Below are positions 7,971 to 16,850 of a stretch of 64,000 nucleotides of DNA, piece by piece. The DNA comes from RGIG6353 sp964558655 (GTDB taxonomy: Bacteria; Bacillota; Clostridia; Oscillospirales; SIG627). The stretch covers positions 1-64,000 of the forward strand of contig CAZLEX010000001.1 of assembly GCA_964558655.1 (NCBI GenBank), in the 5' to 3' direction. Every line of letters begins with the position of its first letter. Within the stretch, counting starts at the first letter, position 1. Under the pieces are notes generated by a model that had not been told where the DNA came from, searched no databases, and was given only the letters and a program-made list of their open reading frames with translations. Both the position numbers and the translations under genes were made by a program.

Positions 7971-8189
7971 AAAAGACCGCCCATTTACTTTCTTTGAACA
8001 AATTCATATCACATATTAATTACAAAATTTCCGTTTCACCGTCTGCATATTCAATACTATTTACGGCATCAATGAAACATTTCGGAAAAGCGTTATGGAA
8101 AATATCAAGAATATTATTAATCACTATTTTAAAATAAAAATGCAAATTTTGATTCTTTATATCATTAAACAAAACATATAAATATTCTC
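7971..8189. other. intergenic region with a possible decayed short ORF
   Basis: AT-rich. On the minus strand about 53 open codons end at 8020, reading through NNILDIFHNAFPKCFIDAVN. They follow AGGAGA near 8190 but the ATG after that site is in another frame and stops after six codons. It could be a frameshifted small peptide gene downstream of the broken exporter gene; I cannot identify it. Confidence 0.25.
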
Positions 8190-8822
8190 CTAACTATTAT
8201 AGTGTTTTGCTTGTGCCTCATACATATCTCTGTAAGTCGGTAAATTATTTAAAAGATTTTTATGAGTATCGAATCCTTTAATTGTTCCGTCTTGAATATA
8301 AATAACTTTTGTTCCGTCTTGAATATAAATAACTTTGTCCGCATAATTAGCTACCGATAATCTATGAGATATGTATATTACGGTTTTATTTTTTAATACT
8401 GAATTGAAAGTAGTTAATTCATCTTCTGCAAATGCATCTAAAGCACTTGAAGGTTCATCTAAAATAACAATAGCTGGATCTTTAAATAAAACTCTTGCTA
8501 AAGCTAATTTTTGCAGTTCACCTCCGGACAACAAAATTCCTTCGCTATCAAGAATTTTACCAATCTGCGTATGTATACCTTTGGGTAAAGAAGCTATTTT
8601 TTCTCCTAAACCAGCATTATCCAATGCATTTAAAATTCTGTTTTCGATTTCTGGAGTATCTTGATATTCATTCATTGCAACATTTTCTGCTATTGATAAA
8701 CAATAATACTTATAATCTTGAAAAACAATGCCAAATTTATTTCTATATGATTTGTATTCAATATTTTTAACATTAGTATCCATGTATAATAATGAGCCTT
8801 TACTAACAAAGTAAAATTTGTC
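8190..8822 (-). pseudogene. peptide-exporter-type ABC transporter, 5'-truncated
   Basis: C-terminal two-thirds of an ABC exporter nucleotide-binding domain: FGIVFQDYKYY (Q-loop), LLSGGELQKLALARVL (signature), AIVILDEPSSALD (Walker B) and ISHR (switch). The frame stays open upstream to about 8822 (KFYFVSKGSLLY) but the Walker A motif and the whole transmembrane domain are missing, so it cannot hydrolyse ATP or transport. Family members of this subtype export bacteriocin-like or modified peptides. A 27-bp tandem duplication near the C-terminus adds nine residues (KVIYIQDGT twice). It is a decayed gene bounded upstream by unrelated DNA. Confidence 0.8.
8282..8335. repeat. 27-bp perfect tandem duplication
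   Basis: Two identical 27-base units (8282-8308 and 8309-8335) lie inside the ABC remnant and duplicate nine codons in frame. This looks like recent slippage or unequal recombination in a gene no longer under selection. Confidence 0.85.
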
Positions 8823-8902
8823 AATGATGGGTGACAGTTTTCATATATGATATTGTCGGTTTATAACACATCGATTGTAATGCTACAGGTCAAGCAATAA
8901 TT

Positions 8903-8931
8903 TTGACACTTAATGCTTGAAAAAGCATTAT
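8903..8931 (+). promoter_or_regulatory. thioesterase promoter with a palindrome in the spacer
   Basis: TTGACA (8903-8908), a 17-base spacer and a weak -10 CATTAT (8926-8931). Between them is a perfect 8-bp inverted repeat TAATGCTT-GAAA-AAGCATTA (8911-8930), well placed for a repressor controlling the fatty-acid gene. Confidence 0.5.
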
Positions 8932-8989
8932 CTTTGTGGTAAAATAATTCCAAAACAAATTCGCATAATCTTATTTGAAAGTGAATATT

Positions 8990-9736
8990 ATGAAAAACAG
9001 ATACGAAAAAAAATTACTTGTCGCTCCCAGTATGAGCGATGGAATGGGACTTTTGTCAGTACATTCCACATTCGGAATTTTTATGGATATTGCGATGGAA
9101 CACGCAATGGAACTCGGAATGGGGCTTGACAGTACGATGTCACGCGGACTTTTTTGGATAACTGTCCGTACCCGTGTAAAATTTATCCGCCGTCCGAAGT
9201 TGTCCGATTTGCTCGTTTGCGAAACATGGCCTGAAAAGCCTTCACAGCTCAGAACCAACAGATTTTATACACTTTGCGACAAAGACGGAATTGCAGTCGA
9301 AGGAAAAACAGAATGGGCAATGATAAATCTTGAGACAGGGCGTCCTCAGCCGATGAGCGATATATTCCCGAAGGATTTTGAATTTAAAAACGACAAAGTG
9401 TGCCGAACGCCTTTCATGAGAATAAACGACGATTTCAAAGACTGTCCCGCTCTGCCGGATTTCATAGTCGGAAGTTCGGACATCGATATGGCACATCACA
9501 TGAACAATGTAATGTACATCAGAGAACTTTTAAATCTTTTTTCAACTTTTGAGCTGGAACAGATGAACATAACGGAAATGGAAGTATGTTACAGAGCTTC
9601 TTGTTATGAGGGAGATGTTCTCACTCCGCGTTACCGCAGAGTCGAGGGCGGAGTCGATTTCGGCATACTCCGTGCAGACGGAAAAGCGGCGGTTCTTATC
9701 CATATAAAATTTTCAAATCCGCTCTTTCTCAGATAA
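8990..9736 (+). CDS. acyl-ACP thioesterase
   Basis: About 248 aa. Two hot-dog folds in tandem, as in bacterial FatA/FatB-like thioesterases, which release fatty acids from acyl carrier protein. The N-terminal half shows RGLFWITVRTRVKFIRRP and TWP; the C-terminal half shows GSSDIDMAHHMNNVMYI with the Asn/His region of the active site, though the usual second catalytic residue cannot be placed by eye. I choose the ATG at 8990 with AAAGTG upstream; a TTG at 8975 is an in-frame alternative. The gene stands alone with its own promoter. Confidence 0.85.
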   Translation: MKNRYEKKLLVAPSMSDGMGLLSVHSTFGIFMDIAMEHAMELGMGLDSTMSRGLFWITVRTRVKFIRRPKLSDLLVCETWPEKPSQLRTNRFYTLCDKDGIAVEGKTEWAMINLETGRPQPMSDIFPKDFEFKNDKVCRTPFMRINDDFKDCPALPDFIVGSSDIDMAHHMNNVMYIRELLNLFSTFELEQMNITEMEVCYRASCYEGDVLTPRYRRVEGGVDFGILRADGKAAVLIHIKFSNPLFLR

Positions 9737-9771
9737 ACTAAACACATTTTGCCGATTTTTTAAAATTTATG

Positions 9772-9800
9772 TTGCATTTTGAAGTAATTTGTGTTATCAT
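9772..9800 (+). promoter_or_regulatory. promoter of the zinc-ribbon protein gene
   Basis: TTGCAT (9772-9777), a 17-base spacer and TATCAT (9795-9800). The gene starts 40 bases downstream behind TGGAGG. Confidence 0.6.
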
Positions 9801-9839
9801 GTAGGCGGTGAACAATAATAAATACTTTGGAGGATTAAC

Positions 9840-11420
9840 ATGAAGAATTGTCCCAATTGTCAAACTTCCGTGGAAGACAATGTAACTTTTTGCCCTTCCT
9901 GCGGAGCAAAGATGGCTGACGAATTCACTTCCGTTAAAGATCAGGATTCGGACACCACAGAAAAAACAGTTAACAATAAAAAGAAGTGGCTTGTTCCCGC
10001 AATTATCGCGGCAGCTGCAGTGGTTCTGCTTGTAATTATAGCAGCTGTTATTTTTTCCGGAGGAAACAAAGCTCCCAAAGGTGCGGTTTATGTAGCCGAC
10101 GGAAATCTTATGTATACAACATACGGAAAGAAAGCTACGGAAATTACGGAAGATCCCGCTCGCAGTTCCGTATATGTTTCTAAAAATTTAAAGTATCTCT
10201 ATTACAGCAAATCCACAGATAACGGAACAACATGGTATGTAAAAAAATATGGCAATCTTAAAAAAGATGCAACGAAGATAGACACCAATATTTCTTCCGG
10301 CATTTATATAACCGATGACGGTAAAACTCTTTTCTATATTAAAGACAGCAGTCTTTACAGTTTCAATGTAAAGAAAGGCGAGAAAGAAAAACTTAAAGGT
10401 GATGTAAGCAATTTTGTATCTTCGCCTGACGGGAAAATCATTTATTACCAAACACAAAATGACGACGGAGACAATGTTATATATCTTTACGGAAAGAAAG
10501 AATCCAAGAAGATTGCAACCGGAGCCAATCTGTTAAGCGTATCCGAAGACTTCAAGACCGTTTACTTCACAATTGACGACAATTTGTTCAAGAGCAAAAA
10601 CGGCAAGGAGAAGGTGAAGGTACTTTCCGATGTTTCTCAAGTTTATATGATATATGAAGGCGGAGAAATTTATTACGAAAAGAACGACGGAGAAGACACA
10701 AAGCTTTGCTTCTTTGACGGAAAAAATGAACACGATATCTGCAAAGATGATTTCTCTTGCTACACGGTAAGTTATGACAAGCCCATTTTGGTATACAGTG
10801 TAATCGGAGAGGACGAAACTGTTTATATGTGTGCATGGGAAGAAAATACAAGCAAAATAACAACGAATGATGACGGAGCAAAAGACTTTACAATTTCCTC
10901 CGACAGCAAAACACTTTATTACATAGATAAAGTCGATGACGGTGCCGGTGAGTTGTTCTCGGCAAAACTCTCGAAGAAGTTAGGTAAAGCAAAATCTGTT
11001 GCTAAAGATGTTGCTGAAATTTATACGGTGTACGATAACACCAAAGAAGATTCCGACTGCATTATTTTGTGGGAAAACAGCGAAGGTGAAGTTTATCTCG
11101 ACGGCAAGCGTGTTGATTACACTGTATCCAGTTTTGTTTCGTGGGATTCCGACGGTAAGAAGCTTTACTATTATGACGGAGACGGTGCTCTCAAAATGTT
11201 TAAAGGCAAGAAGAGTGTAACGATTTCCGAAGAAGCTGAATATACCTGCTTTACCGCAGATGGCCATTTCCTTTACCTTGATGATGTTTCCTCAACTTCC
11301 GGAAAAGGAACACTTAAGCTTTGGACAGGTAAGAAAGCAAAGACCATTGCCGACGATGTTACATCTATCGGTTCTTTGAATGTAAGTTCTTATATTTACA
11401 ATTACAGTTATCTCTGGTAA
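9840..11420 (+). CDS. zinc-ribbon membrane protein with propeller-like repeats
   Basis: 526 aa. Residues 4-22 form a zinc ribbon (CPNC...CPSC), followed by an acidic linker, one membrane helix (about 50-70) and a long external part. The external part contains many YYSKS, LFYIKD, KTLYYID and KLYYYDGDG-type strands, as in TolB/DUF5050-like beta-propellers. The layout suggests a cytoplasmic metal-binding tip and a cell-surface sensor or scaffold domain. The sequence is rich in Lys, Asp and Tyr. It has its own promoter and terminator. I know of no established function for this architecture, and the propeller call is from repeat pattern only. Confidence 0.65.
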   Translation: MKNCPNCQTSVEDNVTFCPSCGAKMADEFTSVKDQDSDTTEKTVNNKKKWLVPAIIAAAAVVLLVIIAAVIFSGGNKAPKGAVYVADGNLMYTTYGKKATEITEDPARSSVYVSKNLKYLYYSKSTDNGTTWYVKKYGNLKKDATKIDTNISSGIYITDDGKTLFYIKDSSLYSFNVKKGEKEKLKGDVSNFVSSPDGKIIYYQTQNDDGDNVIYLYGKKESKKIATGANLLSVSEDFKTVYFTIDDNLFKSKNGKEKVKVLSDVSQVYMIYEGGEIYYEKNDGEDTKLCFFDGKNEHDICKDDFSCYTVSYDKPILVYSVIGEDETVYMCAWEENTSKITTNDDGAKDFTISSDSKTLYYIDKVDDGAGELFSAKLSKKLGKAKSVAKDVAEIYTVYDNTKEDSDCIILWENSEGEVYLDGKRVDYTVSSFVSWDSDGKKLYYYDGDGALKMFKGKKSVTISEEAEYTCFTADGHFLYLDDVSSTSGKGTLKLWTGKKAKTIADDVTSIGSLNVSSYIYNYSYLW

Positions 11421-11500
11421 ACCGACAAAAAAATTCGGGTTTGTGACAATTGCTTGATAGGGCAAACCCTTTAACGACTGTCGAACGAATTAACAAAAAG

Positions 11501-11537
11501 AAATCCGCATACCGCTTAAAAAGCGATATGCGGATTT
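11501..11537 (+). terminator. terminator after the zinc-ribbon gene
   Basis: A 17-bp stem AAATCCGCATACCGCTT with its near-perfect complement (one mismatch), loop of three A, and trailing TTTTGTTGTG. The rest of 11421-11721 holds no gene. Confidence 0.8.
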
Positions 11538-11721
11538 TGTTGTGTCAATTTGCCGAATATTCTAAACAACATACGAATTTTCGGCTTTAAAACATCTGTT
11601 TTTGCGATTTTTTAAAGTTGAAAGCGTAATTGCTCAAAATAAAATTTTATTGTATAACGAAAATCGCAAAACAATCTTCAGTCATAACATTTTCACCGTC
11701 AAACATGATAAACTGTTTTGT

Positions 11722-12516
11722 TTATTTTTTAATTGACTTTTTAGGTGATATACCGAATGTTTTGAGATATAACCGGTAAAACACGGAATAATCTGCAAAA
11801 GCATATTTATTGCATACCTGTGTGGGCGAAAGCCCTTTAGATAAATCCGTGCGGGCGGCATAAATTTTTTTCTGCATAATGAATTTTTTTAGTCCGATAT
11901 GCATTTCCTGAGAGAAAATATTCTGAACATAGGATTTTGACAGCATCAGTTCTTTGGAAATACTTTCGGCATTCAAATTTTCCTGCAGATTATCGTTAAT
12001 ATATGTCACAATGCGTTCAATATGTGACACAGTGTGACTGTGAACAGCAGTCAATTCATGTTTGTGATAATAACAGTAGGTTATCAATTCTTTAATCAAA
12101 CATTCGGCACAAATCTCAAAATCACGCTGTGAATAATGTTCGTGATAATTATCTAATCTTTTAAAATAGCTGTACAGCTCCGGTTTATCCCGCAGATTAA
12201 ACATCATGGGTTTGCCGAACAGTTTTTCGTATTGCTCATATGTCATAAAAGACGGATCTAATCCTATGACATAATTTTCGTAAGGTATTGACGGCGTGGG
12301 AATGAGATAGTGATAGGTATCGGCGGGAACGATTAACACATCGTAAGGAGACGGTTTGAATATTTGACCGTCTATATTATAATCAGCTTGACCGGTTATG
12401 AACAAAAGCATCTCACAGTGGCTGTGAATATGTTTGAAATAGATATCCCGTAAAGGACGCTCCGTGCGTTTGTGAGATATTTCCAAAATTTGCGTACCGA
12501 TTTGTTCAAAAAACAT
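11722..12516 (-). CDS. AraC-family transcriptional regulator
   Basis: About 264 aa from the ATG preceded by GGGAGGG. N-terminal cupin-like sensor domain (IYFKHIHSHCEMLLFITG, VLIVPADTYHYL) and C-terminal double helix-turn-helix (NAESISKELMLSKSYVQNIF, PTQVCNKYAFADYSVFYRLY). It is divergent from the dehydrogenase/NagB-like/NagA operon at 12650, with which it shares a 130-base intergenic region; it most likely activates that operon in response to the sugar. A longer frame starting at 12600 exists but lacks a ribosome binding site and would cover the promoter. Confidence 0.85.
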   Translation of the reverse strand: MFFEQIGTQILEISHKRTERPLRDIYFKHIHSHCEMLLFITGQADYNIDGQIFKPSPYDVLIVPADTYHYLIPTPSIPYENYVIGLDPSFMTYEQYEKLFGKPMMFNLRDKPELYSYFKRLDNYHEHYSQRDFEICAECLIKELITYCYYHKHELTAVHSHTVSHIERIVTYINDNLQENLNAESISKELMLSKSYVQNIFSQEMHIGLKKFIMQKKIYAARTDLSKGLSPTQVCNKYAFADYSVFYRLYLKTFGISPKKSIKK

Positions 12517-12540
12517 AGCTGTTATTTCCCTCCCTTTAAA

Positions 12541-12617
12541 AGTATAACACAAAAAGTAAAAAATGCAATGTTTACGGTAAAAATAAGTATTTACTTTCAT
12601 AAATTATTTTTTATACT
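12541..12617. promoter_or_regulatory. divergent promoters of the AraC gene and sugar operon
   Basis: Minus strand: TTGCAT (12563-12568), a 16-base spacer, TATACT (12541-12546). Plus strand: TTTACT (12590-12595), a 16-base spacer, TATACT (12612-12617). The -35 elements face each other over about 20 bases, where an AraC-type activator would bind; the short repeat AAGT-ATTT-ACTT sits there. Confidence 0.6.
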
Positions 12618-12649
12618 GTATTTAGAATGAAAAAAAGGGGGAATACAGC

Positions 12650-13726
12650 ATGAAGAAAATGCGTATTGCAATCATCGGACAAGGTAGAAGCGGAAGATAT
12701 ATCCACGGAAATTTCTTTTTGAGCAAAGAAAATGATTTTTGCGAAGTTGTTTGCGTTGTGGAGCAGGATTTCACCCGTCGTGAAAGAGCTGAAAATGAGT
12801 TTAACTGTGATGTATACAGTCATTACAGCGAACTGTTTGAACGCAAAGATATTGACCTTGTGGTCAATGCAAGTTTCTCTCAATATCACTATGCAATTAC
12901 CAAAGATTTATTACAGCACGGATTTAATGTTTTGACGGAAAAACCTTTCGGCCGTACTTATTACGAATGTATGGATTTGGAACGAATTGCCCGTGAGAAC
13001 GGTGTCATCGTAACTGCCTTTCACCAAACGCTTTATAATCCCGTTTTTCTGAAAATTAAGGAAATTATAGCATCGGGCAAGTTAGGCAATGTATTTCAAA
13101 TCAGCTTGAAATATTCCGGTTTTGCAAGACGGTGGGATTGGCAAACTCTTCAGGCTTGTGTTGCCGGCAGTGTTTATAATTCCGGACCTCATCCGATAGG
13201 TCAGGCTTTAGATCTGTTAGGGTGGAAAGATGTAACCGTGAAATATTCTTCTTTGAAACAAATTCTCACAAGTGGAGACAGCGACGATTACGGAAAAATC
13301 ATTTTGCAAGGTCCCGATAAGACTGTTGCGGATATAGAAATTAACAGTGCCGATGCATATGCCGATGACTTTGTTTTCAAAATTTACGGATCAAAAGGCA
13401 CTTTAAAGGCAACAAACTCCGATTATGAAATGAAGTATATAGAAGACTTTTCCACATACCGCGAAAGACCTGTTATTCACGGATCTTTGGCGGGTACAAA
13501 CGGAGAGCCGGAATTTTGTTCCGAGCAGTTGATATTAACAGAAGAAAAAGGTGCCGCACAGGGTTCTTCTTTTGACACTGCCGTTTGCTCTTTCTATCAG
13601 ATGATGTATCGCTCCGTTATGGAGGGGGCTGTGCTCGAAGTTACTCCGGAGATGGCTGCTCAGGTCATTGCCGTAGCAGAAACCTGTCACGCTCAAAATC
13701 CGCTGACGGTAAAATATGATGTATGA
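12650..13726 (+). CDS. Gfo/Idh/MocA family oxidoreductase
   Basis: 358 aa NAD(P)-dependent sugar dehydrogenase-type protein. N-terminal Rossmann fold with GQGRSG (about residue 9), the EKPFGR motif with catalytic Lys (about 98), and the C-terminal sheet domain containing SGPHPIGQALDLLG, where the His is the usual catalytic position. First gene of a four-gene operon (gaps of 25 bases or less, or overlaps) with a NagB-like protein, another Gfo/Idh member and NagA. It may oxidise an amino sugar or its glycoside at C3 or elsewhere; the substrate cannot be deduced. The start is fixed by AAGGGGGA upstream. Confidence 0.85.
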   Translation: MKKMRIAIIGQGRSGRYIHGNFFLSKENDFCEVVCVVEQDFTRRERAENEFNCDVYSHYSELFERKDIDLVVNASFSQYHYAITKDLLQHGFNVLTEKPFGRTYYECMDLERIARENGVIVTAFHQTLYNPVFLKIKEIIASGKLGNVFQISLKYSGFARRWDWQTLQACVAGSVYNSGPHPIGQALDLLGWKDVTVKYSSLKQILTSGDSDDYGKIILQGPDKTVADIEINSADAYADDFVFKIYGSKGTLKATNSDYEMKYIEDFSTYRERPVIHGSLAGTNGEPEFCSEQLILTEEKGAAQGSSFDTAVCSFYQMMYRSVMEGAVLEVTPEMAAQVIAVAETCHAQNPLTVKYDV

Positions 13727-13741
13727 TGTATGAGGTGTCAA

Positions 13742-14503
13742 ATGTGTAAAAAGAATTTTAAAATTGATTCTTTGGATGTAAGTATATATTCCACCCGAGA
13801 TGAAATGGGTAAAGCTGCCGGTAAAGCCGCCGCCGATACTCTTAGATCCATTCTTGAAAAAAAAGAATATGCGAATGTGATTTTCGCTGCCGCTCCTTCT
13901 CAAAACGAAATGTTGGAAGCATTGCTCCGTCAAGATATCAATTGGTCTCGGGTTAATGCTTTCCATATGGACGAATATGTTGGACTTGATATTTCCGATT
14001 CACAGTCATTCGCCAAATATCTTTATGACCATATATTCTCCAAAGTAAATTTTCACAGTGTTCATTATCTTCCCGCAAAGATGAATGTTGAGGATGGATG
14101 TAAACAGTATGCGAAATTACTAAGTGAATTTCCTGCCGATGTTGTTCTGATGGGTATCGGAGAAAACGGCCACATTGCCTTTAACGATCCTCCTGTTGCC
14201 GATTTTAAGGATCCGTATACGGTGAAAAAAGTGGAATTGGATCAAGTTTGCAGAATGCAACAGGTTCATGACGGCTGTTTCCCTAATTTTGACGCAGTAC
14301 CCGCCTTTGCACTGACCTTAACTGTTCCCGCTCTTATGTCCGCCAAGCACTTAATTTGTACCGTTCCGGGTGAAACCAAGTTTAAGGCGGTAAAAGAAAT
14401 GCTTTTCGGTCCTTACGGTGAGGCTTGTCCCGCAACGGCTCTGCGTACTCACGGCAGTGCCAAACTGTTTTTGGATACAGACAGTGCAAAGGAGATTATC
14501 TGA
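13742..14503 (+). CDS. NagB-like sugar-phosphate isomerase/deaminase
   Basis: About 253 aa of the glucosamine-6-phosphate isomerase / 6-phosphogluconolactonase superfamily. FHMDEYVGL matches the FNLDEY motif, and GIGENGHIAFNDP keeps the catalytic His; the Glu of NEP is replaced by Asp. It differs clearly from the nagB product at 7151, with longer insertions (PPVADFKDPY), so it probably handles a related substrate. It lies between two dehydrogenase genes. Start at 13742 (MCKKNF) behind AGGTG, or 13730 upstream; the downstream gene begins at the next base after its stop. Confidence 0.75.
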   Translation: MCKKNFKIDSLDVSIYSTRDEMGKAAGKAAADTLRSILEKKEYANVIFAAAPSQNEMLEALLRQDINWSRVNAFHMDEYVGLDISDSQSFAKYLYDHIFSKVNFHSVHYLPAKMNVEDGCKQYAKLLSEFPADVVLMGIGENGHIAFNDPPVADFKDPYTVKKVELDQVCRMQQVHDGCFPNFDAVPAFALTLTVPALMSAKHLICTVPGETKFKAVKEMLFGPYGEACPATALRTHGSAKLFLDTDSAKEII

Positions 14504-15502
14504 ATGAAAATCAAAACTTTGTTTTATGGGTTTCGTCACGGGCATATTTACGATGCTCATAAAAAAATAACCGCTTCCGATAAATTTCAGATTGTAGGCT
14601 ATTTGGAAGAAGATCCGAAGGCAAGAGCCGAAGCTGAAAAAAATCTTGGCGTGAATTTCTCTGATTTGGATTACGGCACATGGCTGAGGTCCGATATTGA
14701 TGCGGTGGTTATCGGCAAAACCTATGGGGACCGCGGAGAAGCGGTTATTCGGGCACTGGAGGCAGGAAAGAACATTATCATTGATAAGCCCATTTGTACC
14801 GACTTGGAACAGCTTGACAAAATTGCAAAACTTTGTGCAAACGGCAAAGTGCATTTGCAATGTATGCTGGATTTGCGTTACTTGCCTCAAAGTATAAAAG
14901 CACGGGAAATTATCTCCGGTGGCGAATTGGGGGCTGTTCGGAACATCTCTTTTCAGGGACAGCATATGCTAAACTACGGAATACGTCCCGACTGGTATTT
15001 TGAACCCGGTATGCACGGCGGCACTATAAATGACCTGGCAATTCACGGTATTGATATTGTCCGCATGGTTACCGGAGAAGAGTTTTCCGGTATAGATGCG
15101 GCTCGCACATGGAATTCCTATGCTATACATGCACCGGATTTTAAGGATTGTGCTATTTTTATGGCACGGTTGAAAAACAATGCCGGTGTTATGGCGGATA
15201 TCAGTTATTCCGCACCAAATCAGAGCGGTACAATGCCTACATACTGGGAATTTCGTTTTTGGTGCGATGAAGGTTTGCTAACCTATAATTTTGGTACAAG
15301 TACGGTCACAGTATTTAAAAAAGGTGAAGAAAAGCCCATCGTAATTCCATGTGAAGATACCGGCTACAACTATGTTGATGAATTTTTGGGAGAGCTTTCA
15401 AGCGGAAACAATTTTTCGACAAAAAATGTTCTGCAGTCATCAAAAATTGCATTGACAATACAAAAATGGGCAGATGAACGGAGCGAATATGCAAAAATTT
15501 AA
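14504..15502 (+). CDS. Gfo/Idh/MocA family oxidoreductase (second)
   Basis: 332 aa. The N-terminal Rossmann motif is atypical (YGFRHGHIYD instead of GxGxxG). The DKPICT motif has the catalytic Lys, and GGTINDLAIHGIDIVRMV contains the Asp/His active-site helix. It is only distantly similar to the first dehydrogenase of the operon, so the two probably act on different intermediates. It begins directly after the NagB-like stop and overlaps nagA by 14 bases. The weak nucleotide-binding motif could mean altered cofactor use, or tightly bound NAD as in redox-neutral glycosidase-type enzymes. Confidence 0.82.
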   Translation: MKIKTLFYGFRHGHIYDAHKKITASDKFQIVGYLEEDPKARAEAEKNLGVNFSDLDYGTWLRSDIDAVVIGKTYGDRGEAVIRALEAGKNIIIDKPICTDLEQLDKIAKLCANGKVHLQCMLDLRYLPQSIKAREIISGGELGAVRNISFQGQHMLNYGIRPDWYFEPGMHGGTINDLAIHGIDIVRMVTGEEFSGIDAARTWNSYAIHAPDFKDCAIFMARLKNNAGVMADISYSAPNQSGTMPTYWEFRFWCDEGLLTYNFGTSTVTVFKKGEEKPIVIPCEDTGYNYVDEFLGELSSGNNFSTKNVLQSSKIALTIQKWADERSEYAKI

Positions 15503-16664
15503 ATTGTTTGGCGGAACACTGATTACCCCGGAAGGTCTTCGGGAAGCTGATATACTGCTCAGTAACGGAAAAATAGAAGAGATTGTTTACAGAAACCGTA
15601 CGGTATCGACCGATTATTATCCTGTGGACTGTACCGGTTTTTATATCAGTCCCGGTTTTGTGGACATTCATCAGCACGGCGGTGGCGGCAGTGATTATAT
15701 GGACGACGATCCCGATGCCTATTACAACGCCGTAACATCTCACTTAAAGCACGGCGTTACCTCTGTAATGCCAACCTTGCTTTCGGCAGATCAATCCGAT
15801 ACTTTGCGTGCTGTACGCAGATATAATTCGGCTTGCAATGACAAACGAATAAAATCCAATTTGCTCGGGTTGCATATTGAGGGGCCCTATCTGTCGCCTT
15901 TTCAGGCAGGGGCACAAAAACCTGAGCATATTCGAAATTTTGATGAAGCTGAATATAGATTTTTGTCCGAAAGTGCACAAGGGAATATTCGTCGCTGGAG
16001 CGTTGCTCCTGAATTACCCGGAGTTGAAAACTTTGCAAAATTCGCAAAAGAAAACCGTATAACACTCAGCATTGCTCATTCGGATGCCGATTTCGAATCT
16101 GTAAAAAAAGCATTCTGCATGGGATTTAAACATGTTACACATTTCTACTCATGCATAAGTACCATTACCCGTAGAAACGGTTTTCGGATTCTCGGCATTT
16201 TGGAAGCGGCATACCTCATCGAAGAGATGAATGTCGAGATAATTGCCGACGGCTGTCACTTACCGCTTGACTTGTTGCAATTTATAACTAAGTTTAAAAA
16301 CAAAGAAAATATTGCTTTGATTAGCGACGCTATGCGTGCTGCCGGTCAAAATGTACAAAAAAGTTTTTTGGGCAGCAAAGATGATCCGTTGCCTGTAATT
16401 ATCGAAGACGGGGTTGCAAAAATGGAGAACCGTCAAGCTTTCGCAGGGAGTATTGCCACCGGTGATCGCTTAATCAGGACAATGCTGGCAACCGGTATTT
16501 CACTTACGGAAGCGGTAAATATGGCTACGGCAAATCCTATTCGAATGATGCACTTAGATGTAAAGAAAGGAAGTATTATTCCCGGATATGATGCCGATCT
16601 TTGTGTATTTGATTCCGATATTCAAATAAAAAAAGTGTTCGTCGGAGGTCTACAGGTCGTATAA
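15489..16664 (+). CDS. nagA: N-acetylglucosamine-6-phosphate deacetylase
   Basis: Removes acetate from N-acetylglucosamine 6-phosphate or a related N-acetylated sugar phosphate. 391 aa, normal length. Metal-site motifs are visible: DIHQHGGGGSDYMDDD (about 60), HIEGPYLSPFQAGAQ (Glu metal ligand), SIAHSDADFE, HVTHFYS, DGCHLPL and LISDAM, which contains the catalytic Asp. Start at MQKFKL with GGAG ahead, overlapping the previous gene. Last gene of the operon, followed by a hairpin at 16804. With a NagB-like isomerase upstream, this indicates that the operon's substrate is an N-acetylated hexosamine derivative. Confidence 0.9.
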   Translation: MQKFKLFGGTLITPEGLREADILLSNGKIEEIVYRNRTVSTDYYPVDCTGFYISPGFVDIHQHGGGGSDYMDDDPDAYYNAVTSHLKHGVTSVMPTLLSADQSDTLRAVRRYNSACNDKRIKSNLLGLHIEGPYLSPFQAGAQKPEHIRNFDEAEYRFLSESAQGNIRRWSVAPELPGVENFAKFAKENRITLSIAHSDADFESVKKAFCMGFKHVTHFYSCISTITRRNGFRILGILEAAYLIEEMNVEIIADGCHLPLDLLQFITKFKNKENIALISDAMRAAGQNVQKSFLGSKDDPLPVIIEDGVAKMENRQAFAGSIATGDRLIRTMLATGISLTEAVNMATANPIRMMHLDVKKGSIIPGYDADLCVFDSDIQIKKVFVGGLQVV

Positions 16665-16803
16665 GATTTTCGCACACTAAATTACATACTTTATTTTGAA
16701 AATAAAAGCGGAGCAAACACCGTAAAATCCTTATACAAATTTCATGATTTTTCAAACATAACAGCGATTACATTATTTTTGGTTATCGCCGTTATACAAA
16801 CAA

Positions 16804-16826
16804 CCGTTTGCCAGAAGTGCAAACGG
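16804..16826. terminator. terminator between convergent nagA and rpoZ
   Basis: Perfect 8-bp stem CCGTTTGC/GCAAACGG, with T-rich DNA on the plus-strand side and TTGTTTGT on the minus side; serves both converging transcripts. Confidence 0.65.
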
Positions 16827-16850
16827 CTGTCATTCTTTTTGCTTTTATCA

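Noticed and set aside
8974..9736. Earlier TTG start for the thioesterase at 8975
   Set aside because: The ATG at 8990 has a better spaced ribosome-binding-like AAAGTG, so the longer form is less likely.
12516..12600. Upstream extension of the second AraC gene
   Set aside because: It covers a good promoter and lacks a ribosome binding site.
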